Shown: positions 1 through 10,047, numbered from the stretch's first letter. The stretch: 64,000 bases of DNA from Acidimicrobiia bacterium (GCA_027494115.1 JAOSJL010000001.1:1451926-1515925), one strand, 5' to 3'. Numbers and translations: made by a program. The notes: generated from the sequence alone by a model not told the origin.

Positions 1-363
1 CGGATTCGACTCCAGGGAGGTGGGAAGGGAGTAGACGATGAGGAACGAATAGAGCCAGCCGACGCCGATCTTCACTCCGAACAGGTGTCCGGGCCGACCG
101 TCGAGGTAGCTCTCGACGCCGTAGTAGGCCACGAAACCACCGAGGACGACTGCGGTGATGCCGGCACCGAACTCGGTTTCCGTTTCTTCGAGCGAGGGGA
201 GGAGGTGGAGGAAGATGTAGGCCGCGAGGGCACCCGCTCCGATGGGTGCGATGAAGGCAAAGCGGCCGCGGATGTGTTCGCGGACCCAGGGGCTGGCGAG
301 GTGGACGCCGGAGAGCAGAACCGCGATAAGGCCGGTCCACTCGAGCGCCTGGGTGAAGTCCAT
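1..363 (-). CDS. polytopic membrane protein (3' end outside window)
   Basis: My translation of the minus strand from ATG at 363: MDFTQALEWTGLIAVLLSGVHLASPWVREHIRGRFAFIAPIGAGALAAYIFLHLLPSLEE..., hydrophobic helices; not in the supplied ORF track because it runs off the window edge. Confidence 0.6.
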   Translation of the reverse strand, partial: MDFTQALEWTGLIAVLLSGVHLASPWVREHIRGRFAFIAPIGAGALAAYIFLHLLPSLEETETEFGAGITAVVLGGFVAYYGVESYLDGRPGHLFGVKIGVGWLYSFLIVYSLPTSLESNP

Positions 364-515
364 CGTGGGCCTGGCCTGATCGGGTTGTCTGCCGGCGGAG
401 GCTTCACAGAGTAGAGGTCGACCCGTACGCCCGATGCACGCGAAACGGCCGGTGGCTAGCGTGGGAGCACCGACCGGAAGCGGCCGACGAGTCAGCCGAC
501 CTCAAGGAGAACCCC

Positions 516-1304
516 ATGCCCGAGCGCACGAGCTATGAACCCGGCACGCCGTCGTGGATCGACCTGATGACGACGGACCCCGACGCGGCAAGAGGCTTCT
601 ACACCGAGCTCTTCGGGTGGGACTACCAGGACGAGCCCACGCCCGAGGGCGACGTCTACACCTTGTGCATGAAGAACGGCAAGGCGGCCGCGGGCCTCGG
701 GAAGCTCAGCGCCGAGCACCAGCAGGCGGGTATGCCGCCCGCGTGGACCACCTACGTCACGGTTGCCAGCGCCGACGATGCGCATTCCAAGGTCGGCCCC
801 GCCGGGGGAGAGAACGTCTCGCCGGTGTTCGACGTCATGGACGCCGGGCGGATGGCCGTCGTCAGGGATCCGACCGGGGCGGTGTTCTGCGTGTGGGAGC
901 CGAAGAACGTCATAGGTGCTGAGCTCGTCAACGAGCACGGCACCTTGTCGTGGAACGAGCTCATCACCACCGACGTCCCGAAGGCCGCTGACTTCTACGG
1001 GAAGTTCTTCGGGTGGGGGACCGAGGAGACGCCCGGAGGGCCGTCGGGCAGCTACATCGTCTGGAAGCTCGACGGCGACGACGTCGGCGGTTGTATGGCG
1101 CCGCCCGTGGCGGGCATGCCGAGCTTCTGGGGCGTCTACTTCGCCGTCGATGACTGCGACGCGGTCGTCGACAAGGCCAAGAGTTTGGGAGCGACCGTAT
1201 TCATGGAGCCGATGGATCTTCCCGATGTCGGTCGTATGGCCGCACTGGGAGACCCGCAGGGCGCCATGTTCTCGGTGATCGAGCTGGCACAACCGCCCTC
1301 GTAG
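516..1304 (+). CDS. VOC family protein (two glyoxalase/bleomycin-resistance-like domains)
   Basis: 262 aa; two repeats of 'PSWIDLMTTDPDAARGFYTELFGW' / 'LSWNELITTDVPKAADFYGKFFGW'. Confidence 0.9.
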   Translation: MPERTSYEPGTPSWIDLMTTDPDAARGFYTELFGWDYQDEPTPEGDVYTLCMKNGKAAAGLGKLSAEHQQAGMPPAWTTYVTVASADDAHSKVGPAGGENVSPVFDVMDAGRMAVVRDPTGAVFCVWEPKNVIGAELVNEHGTLSWNELITTDVPKAADFYGKFFGWGTEETPGGPSGSYIVWKLDGDDVGGCMAPPVAGMPSFWGVYFAVDDCDAVVDKAKSLGATVFMEPMDLPDVGRMAALGDPQGAMFSVIELAQPPS

Positions 1305-1310
1305 TCGCCC

Positions 1311-1619
1311 GTGAGCCTCGCCACCTTGGCGGTTGCCTCTGCGCTGTTCGTTGTCGTGCTGGGCCTCATTGGCCGTCTGCTCTGGCTCGTCGGTCGGGCT
1401 GTCGACTGGCGGTTGGGTATCGACGTCGGCCGGACAGCACCCGCATGGTTTCATGGTCGGCGCCAACCTCGCTGTCGTCCACGCCGACGGGTCGACGTCG
1501 ACCCTGCACGTCGGGGACAGGACTTCGGGAACAAGTACCTATCCGGCACCCGGTTCGAAGTCGTTCTCCGGGGCCGGTCGCGCGTGGTAACCATCTGGAA
1601 AGCACCGACAGAGGAGTGA
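1311..1619 (+). CDS. small membrane-anchored hypothetical protein, reading frame uncertain
   Basis: Hydrophobic N-terminus MSLATLAVASALFVVVLGLIGRLLWLVG; plausible C-terminal protein-like segments are split between two frames (HADGSTSTLHVG.../DFGNKYLSGTRFEVVLRG), suggesting indels. Confidence 0.25.
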   Translation: MSLATLAVASALFVVVLGLIGRLLWLVGRAVDWRLGIDVGRTAPAWFHGRRQPRCRPRRRVDVDPARRGQDFGNKYLSGTRFEVVLRGRSRVVTIWKAPTEE

Positions 1620-1621
1620 CC

Positions 1622-2221
1622 GTGCGAAGGCTCGCAGTGTTGACGGTGGGTGCGGCGCTTCTACTCGCCGCCTGTTCCTCGGGAGACGGCACGGCGAGCG
1701 ACGGGTCGAGCACCTCCGGAAGTGATCCCTCCGAGACGACATCGGGTGACACCACGACCACCATCGAGGCAGACGCGGGTGACTGCCCCGTCGGCACCTG
1801 GCGTTGGTCGGGTGAAGAGTTCCAGCGATTCTGGGACGTGATCGCCTCCGAGTCGGGCGGCGAGTTCACCGCGACCGGCGACATCACCGTCGAGTTCCGC
1901 GCCGACGGCACCTTCACGTGGACCGTCGACTACTCGATCACGATTGCAGCCGGTGGTGCAGCCGGGCCGACCACGACCTTGAAGGGTGATCTGACCGGCA
2001 GCTACACGACCGACGACGGCGTGCTCGCCACCGAGAACCTCGAGAACATGATCGAGGCTACGTCGTCGGTGCCCGGCGTCGACCCCTCCGCGCTCGGGGA
2101 CCAGCTGCTCATCGAGAACTTCCCCCTCAACGAGTCGCCCTTCCACTGCGAGGATGGGAACCTCGTCATCGAGGCCGCCACCGTGAACTCGCGGACTCCT
2201 GTGACCCTCATTCCGGTCTGA
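1622..2221 (+). CDS. putative secreted lipoprotein
   Basis: GTG start; lipobox-like signal VRRLAVLTVGAALLLAACSS then Ser/Thr-rich linker. Confidence 0.75.
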   Translation: MRRLAVLTVGAALLLAACSSGDGTASDGSSTSGSDPSETTSGDTTTTIEADAGDCPVGTWRWSGEEFQRFWDVIASESGGEFTATGDITVEFRADGTFTWTVDYSITIAAGGAAGPTTTLKGDLTGSYTTDDGVLATENLENMIEATSSVPGVDPSALGDQLLIENFPLNESPFHCEDGNLVIEAATVNSRTPVTLIPV

Positions 2222-2246
2222 GCCCACACCGGGGCCGACCGGCGAG

Positions 2247-2264
2247 AGACGCGGGCGCGCGTCT
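2247..2264. terminator. candidate bidirectional terminator hairpin
   Basis: Perfect 7-bp stem AGACGCG-GGCG-CGCGTCT between convergent genes ending at 2221 and 2280; no clear U-tract. Confidence 0.4.
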
Positions 2265-2279
2265 TCAGAGGAACCATCC

Positions 2280-3134
2280 TCAGAGGATGTTGCCGCCGCT
2301 CGGATCGGTACCGTTCGAGCTGTCGGGCGGCGGGCCGCTCGGCTCGCTCGGCGTGACGGGTTCGGTCGGTTCGGTCGGTTCGCTGGGCGTGACGGGTTCG
2401 GTCGGCTCGGTCGGCGTGATCGGTTGCGTCGGCGTCGTGACCTGACCACCGGGCTCGGTCGGTTCTGTCGTCGTGGTGGTCGTCGTCGTGGTCGGCTCCT
2501 GCGGCGTACTCGGGTAGTAGGGCGGCAACAGCGGGTTCCCGCACTTGCAGCGCGTCACCGGCGTTTCGGGTTCGACTCCGGTCGTCGACGGAGCGGTCGC
2601 CTCGGTGGGTGGTTCGGTGACTTCGGTCGGCGGTTCGGTGACTTCGGTGGACGGCTCGTTCGGCTCGCCGTTCAGATCCTGGGGTGGCGGACCGGACATG
2701 AGCACAGCGGTTCCCTTTTCGAGCATCGACGGACGTGCGTAGGCGACGCCGTCGTGCAGGCCGTGGTTGGTGACCATCGTGTCGTTCTCGAGCACCTTGG
2801 GTTCGAGGGTCTCGACATACTCGGGTACCGACTCCTCGGGGATGTCGAGGACCGCTGCCCACGCGCGCATCGCCTCGGGTCGGTTCTGGAGCTCTTCGAC
2901 GAACTTGTCCTTGTCGCAGACCTGGTCGTCGTCGGTGTCGACGGGAGGCGTGAAGGCGTCGGGTCCGATCTCGCCGGAGGGCTCTTCGATGAAGCCGGCT
3001 TCCGTCGCCTGGTACGCACCGTCGCCGTCGCTACCACTGTCGGTGACCAAGGCCACGCCCATTCCGGCGGCGGCCACGATTCCTACGGCACCGACGATGA
3101 ACCCTGCCATTGCCTGTTGCCTGGGACTGGCCAT
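2280..3134 (-). CDS. membrane-anchored DUF6777-like protein with Thr/Glu/Pro-rich tail
   Basis: N-terminal TM; 'CDKDKFVEELQNRPEAMRAWAAVL', 'NDTMVTNHGLHDGVAYARPSMLEKGTAVL', 'RCKCGNPLLPP' resemble DUF6777. Confidence 0.65.
   Translation of the reverse strand: MASPRQQAMAGFIVGAVGIVAAAGMGVALVTDSGSDGDGAYQATEAGFIEEPSGEIGPDAFTPPVDTDDDQVCDKDKFVEELQNRPEAMRAWAAVLDIPEESVPEYVETLEPKVLENDTMVTNHGLHDGVAYARPSMLEKGTAVLMSGPPPQDLNGEPNEPSTEVTEPPTEVTEPPTEATAPSTTGVEPETPVTRCKCGNPLLPPYYPSTPQEPTTTTTTTTTEPTEPGGQVTTPTQPITPTEPTEPVTPSEPTEPTEPVTPSEPSGPPPDSSNGTDPSGGNIL
2340..2450 (-). repeat. in-frame TEP/SEP low-complexity repeat
   Basis: Encodes PTQPITPTEPTEPVTPSEPTEPTEPVTPSEP; DNA-level GGTTCGGTCGGTTCGGTCGGTTCG repeats. 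Confidence 0.7.
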
Positions 3135-3251
3135 GGGGACCTCCCGTGCTCCACGCCCCGAACTCGTGGGGGCTGCGATTCATCTCGGACGCTACGGGCA
3201 CATCCGCTCACGTGATAGGGCCGGATGGCCCAACCCGGAGGGAGGAGTGGG

Positions 3252-3998
3252 TCAGGCGCGGACCAGGCCGGCGGCCCGCTCGACGAACGACGTGAAGAGC
3301 CGCTGCTGGTCGGCATCGGCGGCTGCGGTGTCCTCGGGATGCCACTGCACACCCACGATCCATCCGTCGTCGAGCTCGAGGCCCTCGACGATCCCGTCCT
3401 CGGCCCATGCCACGGGCCGAAGGCCCTCACCGAGGCGGTCGAGCGCCTGGTGATGATGCGAGTGACACGTGGGAGTGAGGACACCCACGGCGGCCGCCAG
3501 CTTCGACCCCGCCTCGATACGGACGTCGTGCATGGCACCACCCACATGGGGGACGCCGTGGTTGATCAGCCCGTCACGCCCGGTGATGTGCTGGTCGAGC
3601 GACCCTCCGAGTGCCACGTTGAGAACCTGGATTCCGCGGCAGATCGCGAGCGTGGGCACCTCGTGCTCGATGGCGGCGCGGATCAGGGCGAGCTCGAACG
3701 TGTCGGCGTCGGCATCGACGGGGAGGAGCTCCGGATGGGGCTCCTGGCCGTATCGGGCGGGGTCGAGGTCGTCGCCACCGGTGAGGAGGAGGCCGTCGAA
3801 ACGCTCCAGCACCTCGGCTGCATCGACTCCTGCCGCATCGCCGGTGTCGAGGGGGACGGGAAGGAGCAGCGCGCCCGTGGCCCCCGCCCGTTGCAGTGCC
3901 TCCAGGTAGTAGGTGGGCGTCGCGCACGCCGGTTCCCGCCAACCCTCGATCTTTCCAATAGGGAGCCGCCTCCCGGTGACGGCGATGAGTGGGCGCAT
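3252..3998 (-). CDS. gamma-glutamyl-gamma-aminobutyrate hydrolase family protein (peptidase C26, PuuD-like)
   Basis: MRPLIAVTGRR...LLLTGGDDLDPARYG...AICRGIQVLNVALGGSLDQ...GVQWHPE. Confidence 0.9.
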   Translation of the reverse strand: MRPLIAVTGRRLPIGKIEGWREPACATPTYYLEALQRAGATGALLLPVPLDTGDAAGVDAAEVLERFDGLLLTGGDDLDPARYGQEPHPELLPVDADADTFELALIRAAIEHEVPTLAICRGIQVLNVALGGSLDQHITGRDGLINHGVPHVGGAMHDVRIEAGSKLAAAVGVLTPTCHSHHHQALDRLGEGLRPVAWAEDGIVEGLELDDGWIVGVQWHPEDTAAADADQQRLFTSFVERAAGLVRA

Positions 3999-4012
3999 CG
4001 CGTCGGTGTCCC

Positions 4013-5380
4013 TCACATCCGTTCGAAGTAGCGGCCGAGCTCCCAGTCGGTGACCGCCCGGTTGGAGGCGGCCCACTCCTGGCGGGCCGTGTTCACGAGG
4101 TGATGGTGCACGTCGTCACCGAAGGCCGCGACGGCCATCTCACTCCCCGCGAACTCGTCGGCCGCCACAGCCAGCGTCGTCGGGAGCCGAGCCACGTCGG
4201 TCGCCTCGTAGGCGTTGCCCTCGAACGCGGAGCCGGGCTCGATCTCGTTCTCGATCCCGTGCAGACCGGCGGCGATCGTGGCCGCGAACGCGAGATAGGG
4301 ATTGCAGTCAGCGCCCGGAATGCGCGACTCGATCCTGAACGACGGTCCGTGACCCACGGTGCGGTACCCGCAGGTTCGGTTGTCGCGCGCCCACACGATG
4401 GCCGTCGGCGCCCACGAGTCGGGCTGGAACCGCTTGTAGGAGTTCACGTACGGGGCGTACATCCAGGTGAGCTCGCGTGTGGTCGCGAGCAGCCCACCCA
4501 GGTAGTGACGGTACGGCTCGCTCATGTGGTCGGGCGCGTCGTCGTCCCACGTCAGCGATCGCTCACGCGTCGCGTCCCACAGGCTCGAGTGCACGTGGCA
4601 CGAGGATCCGCCCTCGGCCATCGACCACTTCGCCATGAAGCTGATGGCACGGTCGTTGAGTGCCGCGATCTCCTTCGCTCCGTTCTTGTAGATGGTGTGG
4701 CGGTCGGCCATCTCGAGAGCGCCCGCATACACCAGGTTGATCTCGTGCTGGCCGCGTCCCGCTTCGCCTTTCGAGAACTCGACGGGTACGCCGGCGCCGT
4801 CCATGCCGTTGCGGATCTGGCGGATCAGGTACTCGTCCTTCGTGGTCTGGAGGATGTGGTAGTCCTCGATGTAGCTCGCGTGAGGCGTGAGGCCCGAGTA
4901 GCCCTTCGCTGCAGCCTCCTCGTAGGACTCCTCGAAGAGGTAGAACTCGAGTTCGGACCCAATCTTGACCGTGAAACCGTGCTCCTGCGCACGCTCGATC
5001 TGTCGCCGGAGGATCCTGCGGGGTGACACCTCGATCGGCCCGGCGCCGTCCTCGTCGACCAGGTCGCAGAGCACGAGCGCCGTCTTCTCCAACCACGGGA
5101 TCGTCCGGAGCGTCGCGAGATCGGGTACCGCCTTGCAGTCGCCGTATCCCGTGTCCCAACTCGTGAACCGGTATCCGGGGAGTGGTGTCATCTCCACGTC
5201 GACGGCGAGGAGGTAGTCGCAGGCGTGGATCCCGCCGTCGCCGCCGAGCACCTCGTCGAGGAAGAAGTGCCCCGTGACCCGTTTGCCCATGAGCCGGCCC
5301 TGAAGGTCGGGGAACGCCACCAGCACCGTGTCGATGTCACCCGAGCGGATGAGCTCTGAGCACTGCTCGACATCCAACAT
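4013..5380 (-). CDS. glutamine synthetase family protein, GlnA4 / gamma-glutamyl-amine ligase type
   Basis: 455 aa; GSELEFYLFEE, EFSKGEAGRGQHEINLVYAGALEMADRH, FMAKWSMAEGGSSCHVHSSLWD, NPYLAFAATIAAGLHGI. Confidence 0.93.
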   Translation of the reverse strand: MLDVEQCSELIRSGDIDTVLVAFPDLQGRLMGKRVTGHFFLDEVLGGDGGIHACDYLLAVDVEMTPLPGYRFTSWDTGYGDCKAVPDLATLRTIPWLEKTALVLCDLVDEDGAGPIEVSPRRILRRQIERAQEHGFTVKIGSELEFYLFEESYEEAAAKGYSGLTPHASYIEDYHILQTTKDEYLIRQIRNGMDGAGVPVEFSKGEAGRGQHEINLVYAGALEMADRHTIYKNGAKEIAALNDRAISFMAKWSMAEGGSSCHVHSSLWDATRERSLTWDDDAPDHMSEPYRHYLGGLLATTRELTWMYAPYVNSYKRFQPDSWAPTAIVWARDNRTCGYRTVGHGPSFRIESRIPGADCNPYLAFAATIAAGLHGIENEIEPGSAFEGNAYEATDVARLPTTLAVAADEFAGSEMAVAAFGDDVHHHLVNTARQEWAASNRAVTDWELGRYFERM

Positions 5381-5393
5381 CGGCAGTCGCTCC

Positions 5394-6169
5394 CTATTCC
5401 GGGGTCGTGTACGCAGCGGTGATGCCGCCGTCGGCGACGAGCGCGGCGCCGGTCATGAGCGACGACTCGTCCGACGCCAGCCACAGTGCGGCCCGTGCGA
5501 TCTCGTCGGCCCGCCCGAGGCGCCCGATCGGGATGTGGGTGAGACGACGTTCGCGCCGCGCAGGGTCGGCCATGAGTTCGGTCAGCAGTGGTGTTTCGAT
5601 CGGGCCGGGACAGAGCGCGTTGGCTCGAATTCCGCGTCGTGCGTACTCGACCGCCACCTCGCGGGTCATCGAGAGCACACCGCCCTTGCTCGCGGTGTAG
5701 GCGATCTGGGGCGTGGCCGCTCCCATCAGCGCGACGAACGAGGCCGTGTTGACGATCGCGCCGCCGCCCGAATCGAGGAGTGCCGGAATCCCGTACTTGC
5801 AGCCGAGCCACACACCCTTGAGGTTGACCGCGATCACCTTGTCCCAGGTGCCCTCGGGAGTTTCCACCGTTCCGCCGTCGTCGGCGGGGAAGATCCCGCG
5901 TTGTTGCACAACACGTGGAGACCGCCGTAGGTGTCGACCGCGAAGCGCACCATGGTTTCGACCTGGGCAGCGTCGGATACATCCACACCGACGAAGGCTG
6001 CGTCTCCGCCGGCTGCCTCGATCTCGTCGACCGTTGTCCGTCCGGCCTCTTCGGCGGCATCGGCGACGACTACCCGGGCACCCTCTTCGGCGAAGAGCTT
6101 CGCCATCGTGCCTCCGATGCCTCCCCCGGCACCCGTGACGATCGCCACCTTGTCGTCGAGCCGTCCCAT
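5394..6169 (-). CDS. SDR family oxidoreductase (frame interrupted near 5896)
   Basis: N part 5834-6169 (VTGAGGGIGG...LHVLCNNAG) joins C part 5394-5909 (IFPADDGG...YTASKGGVLSMTREVAVEYARRGIRANALCPGPIETPL); adding one G to the GGG run (CCC at 5895-5897 on +) restores one frame. Confidence 0.85.
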
Positions 6170-6209
6170 GTCGTGAATCCTTTGTCGGGTTTGCAGACGC
6201 TACCGATCC

Positions 6210-7020
6210 TCAGCGCCTCGCGCGGGCTCGGCGCACCGTACGGTCGAATCCCATCGCGAACGCCTCGGGCACCAGGCCCGCGGTTCTCGCCAGCAAACGG
6301 GTCCGCCAGTCGGGCGCGATCGAGAACGTCTCACGTTCGATGCCGCGCAGGATGGCGCGGGCGACCTGGTCGGCGGTGATCGGCTTGATCGTTCCCGAGA
6401 TTGCCTTCGTCTCCTCCGGCTTGAAGGGCTCCTCGTCGGCGAGCATCGGGGTGTCGACGTCGGGCGGGTACACGCAGCCCACGTGGACTGCGTGAGGAGC
6501 CAGTTCACCGCGCAGGGATTCGAGCAGGCCCCGCACAGCGAACTTCGTCGGTGCGTAGGCGGTGAAGCCGAACACGCCGATCAGGCCCGCCGCAGAGGAC
6601 ACCCCGACGACGCTCCCGCTTCCGCGCTCCACCATCGACGGCACCACCGCCCGGATCGCGTGGAGCGTCCCGGAAGTAGTTGACTTCCATGAGCCGGCGG
6701 AACGTGGCGTCGTCGAGCTGCTCGAAGTGACCGGGGCGGGACGCTCCCGCAGACGTGACGAGGATGTCGCACGGACCCATCTCGGTGATCAGGTCGCTGA
6801 TTGCGGCGCGCAGCGCGTCCGGGTCGGCGACGTCGGCGGTTGCGAGGGCGACGCTGCCTTCCGTTGCCTCCAGATCGGCGGCGGCCGCTTCCAGCTGTTC
6901 ACGACGCCGTGCGATCAGGGAGACACGGGCGCCGCGCGTCACCAACAGCCGGGCTGTGGCGAGTCCGATACCGCTCGAACCCCCCGTCACGATCGCGTGC
7001 GCGCCCGCCACCTGCGCCAT
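6210..7020 (-). CDS. SDR oxidoreductase of 3-ketodihydrosphingosine reductase (KDSR) type (frame interrupted near 6670)
   Basis: TGGSSGIG..., GHFEQLDDATFRRLMEVNYF + VPSMVERGSGSVVGVSSAAGLIGVFGFTAYAPTKFAVRGLLESLRGELAPHAVHVGCVYPPDVDTPMLADEEPFKPEETKAISG; the YPPD.DTP..A.E...KP.ET..IS signature is KDSR-like. Confidence 0.8.
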
Positions 7021-7025
7021 CCAGC

Positions 7026-8434
7026 TCAGACCTTGAAGAGCAGGTCGGTGTAGCGCTCGAGCAGCTCTTCGACGGTTCCGCGGGTGTCGAGGCGCTCGGC
7101 CATGCCGTACACAGGCGCCATCGCGCCGCTCGTGTCGGGTTCGCCCCGTGCTTCGGCGACCGACGCCTCCAGGTCGTCCACGAACCGCTCGGGGACACCG
7201 GCCTGCGTGTGACGGAGCGTCACGCAGATGTGTACAGCGGGTGGGAGCTGGAGACCGTTGAGGTTCCACCCCCGCTCGCTCATGTGGTCCATCACGCGGT
7301 AGATGTCGAGTGACTCCGAACGGAAGGCGATCACCCACAGCGGGTCGCCGATGACCTCCACGTCGGGGATCCGGTCGATGCCGTCCCGAATCGTTGCCGC
7401 CGCTCTCAGGATCTCGCGGGTCGCGGCGAGATAGCCGTCCTCACCGGTCGCGACCATCGCCGCCCAGCACTCGGCGGAGAGCGCGCCGGGTCGACTCCCC
7501 GCGATCGTCGGAGAGTAGTAGAGGCCGCCCGACCACTCGGCCGTACGGAAGTACTGGTGACGCCGGAGTTCACGGTCGCGGTACAGAACCACCGACGTGC
7601 CCTTGGCCGCGTAGCCGAACTTGTGGGTGTCGGCCGACATCGAGGTCACTCCCGGGAGCCGGAAGTCGAACGGCGGCACGTCGGCGCCGAGCTTCTCGGC
7701 CCACGGCAGCACGAACCCGCCCAGACAGGCGTCGGTGTGGAACCCGATCCCGCGTGAGAGCGCGAGCTCCGACAGCTCGTCGATCGGATCGACGAGACCG
7801 TGCGGGAAGTTCGGCGCCGATCCGACGATCGCGACGGTGTCGTCGGTGATCGCCGCCTCGGTGGCGGCCACATCCGCGCGGAAGTCGCTCCCGACGGGGA
7901 CGCGGGTCAGCCCGATGTCGAAGTAGCGGGATGCCTTGTCGAAGGCCGCATGCGCCGTCGACGGGACGACGATGTGCGGGGTCTCGATTCCGAGCTCCTG
8001 AGCGCGCGATCACGGTAGGAGAGCATCGCGAGGAGGATGCTCTCGGTGCCACCCGACGTCACCGTTCCGCAGACGCCCTCGGCCCCGGATGTTCCTCCAC
8101 CGAGCATCGCACCCGTCATCGCCGCGATCTCGGCTTCGTACTTGCTCCCACTCGGCCAGAGATCGGCGTGCAGCGGATTGACCTGCGAACTGAGCGCGTA
8201 CACCTCGTTGAGGTAGTCGATGTGGCTGTCGTCCCCGTGGTAGACGGCGCCCGACACATGGCCCCCCTGCCACGAGGCACGCTCGCGCTCCGCGAGCGCT
8301 CGCATTTCCTCGAGGATGTCGGCACGATCCCGCCCGTGATCAGGCAGCTTCGAGTACGTCGGGAACTCTTCACGGTAGGGCTTGAGTGAGCCCTCCAGGA
8401 CCTCCAGGACGACGTCCAGATCGCTCGCTTCCAT
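7026..8434 (-). CDS. sphingosine-1-phosphate lyase-like PLP-dependent enzyme (frame interrupted near 8003)
   Basis: [50 protein letters not shown]...[20 protein letters not shown] + [20 protein letters not shown]...[11 protein letters not shown]...[26 protein letters not shown]...[29 protein letters not shown]-lysine motif THKFGYA present. Confidence 0.9.
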
Positions 8435-8476
8435 CAGTGTTCTCCCGTGCTCGTGGTCGAAGAAGGTGCTGTGTGC

Positions 8477-10047
8477 TCAACGCCGATTGAGGCGCCGGTG
8501 GGTCTTGCGGTTCTGCTTGTAGAGGTTCGTGAACTCGTCGAAGAGCTCGTCGTAGAGCGCGTGGTGCCGTGCGTCGGGTCTGAACGTGGCGCGAATCGGG
8601 ACCCGGGCCGGGATGTCGTCGACGCTCAGGTGCCCGAGCGCCATCGCAGCCAGGAACGCAGCGCCGCGGACGTTGGCCTGGATGGGATCCTGGACCTGGC
8701 GGATCGTACGGCCCAGGACGTCGGCGTGGATCTGTGCCCACAGCGCCGAGTTGGCGCCGCCGCCGACGAAGTTGATCGGATCGAGCCGCCGCTTCGTGAG
8801 CTTCTCGACAGACTCGAGAAGCCAGCGCGAGTTGTAGGCCACACCTTCGAGAACCGCCCGCACGAGATGTGCGCGTGTCGTGCGTAGGGAGAGGTTGAAG
8901 AACGCACCTCGCACGTCGGCATCCTCCACCGGAGTGCGTTCTCCGTGGAGCCATGGTGTGAAGATGACCTTGTCACTCCCAGCCGGCGCCTGGGCGGCGA
9001 CGCGGTCGAACGCGGCGTAGGCGTCGTCGGGGCGATCTGTCGTGAGCTCGTCATCGGCGAAGAACACGTTGTCGCGCAGGAAGGTCAGGCACGCTCCGGC
9101 GCTCTCCTGTTCATCGGCCACGAGGTACCGGCCCGGGATGGCCGACGGGATGGTGGCGATGCTGTGCATCAGGTCGGTGCGCTTGTACGGCACGTGGCAC
9201 GTCAGCCACGACGACGTGCCGATGTAGAGGTGGCCCTCGAAATCGTCGACCGCACCCGAGCCGACAGCGGCGGAGTGCACGTCGCCGGTTCCGATCACGA
9301 CCTGCACGTCGGTGTCGAGACCCAGCTCGCGAGCCGCTTCATCGCTGATCGGACCGAGGATGCTGTTCGTGGGACGAAGATCGGGGAGTCGGCCGCGGTC
9401 GAGCTCCGACCACTCGATGAGCTGGTCGTCGTAGACGACGTTCGTGAGATCCCGGTTGTCGGTGACCCAGTGGGCGGTGATCGAGTCGTAGGACGCGGCC
9501 ATTCGACCGGTCAGACGAAAGCCGAGGTAGTCGACGGGCTCGAGGAACATCGCCGTCGCCTCGTAGACCTCGGGGCGTTCGTGCTTCAGGTAGAGAACGT
9601 GTGCCGTGGGATCCTTGCCCGCGTGTCCGGGAGCGCCCCCGTGAGCCGAATCCAGCGAGGGAGCCTGCGCACGTCGTAGCCCTGGATCGCAAACCTTGCT
9701 CCCGTGACCTGCGGGATGTACCGACTTCCACGCGTGTCCATCCAGATGACGGCGTTCGCCAGCGGTTTCCCCGCCCCATCCACCGCCACCGTGCCCGACC
9801 ACTGCGCGGTGAGGCCGACCGCCACGATGTGATCGACGGGGACCAGGTCCTGGTCGAGGAGGCGACGGGCCCCGGTGACGATCGCCTCCCACCACTCGAG
9901 AGGATCCTGTTCTGCGCCACCACCCGGGAAGAGCTCGAGGGTCGTTTCGACGAACTCGCAGCCGACGATGTCGCCGCCGGTCGAGACCAGCGCTACTTTC
10001 GGTCCACCCGTTCCGAGGTCGACAGCGAGGACGTACGTGCTGTTCAC
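8477..10047 (-). CDS. FGGY-family carbohydrate kinase (xylulokinase-like; frame interrupted at 9636-9640)
   Basis: MNSTYVLAVDLGTGGPKVALV... joins GKDPTAHVLYLKHERPEVYEA...VIGTGDVHSAAVGSGAV...FTPWLHGERTPVEDADVRGAFFNLSLRTTRAHLVRAVLEGVAYNSRWLLE...FVGGGANSALWAQIHADVLGR. Confidence 0.9.

Noticed and set aside
3989-5026. 345-aa plus-strand ORF antisense to the glutamine synthetase
   Set aside because: High-GC shadow ORF; the opposite strand encodes a clear glutamine synthetase family protein.
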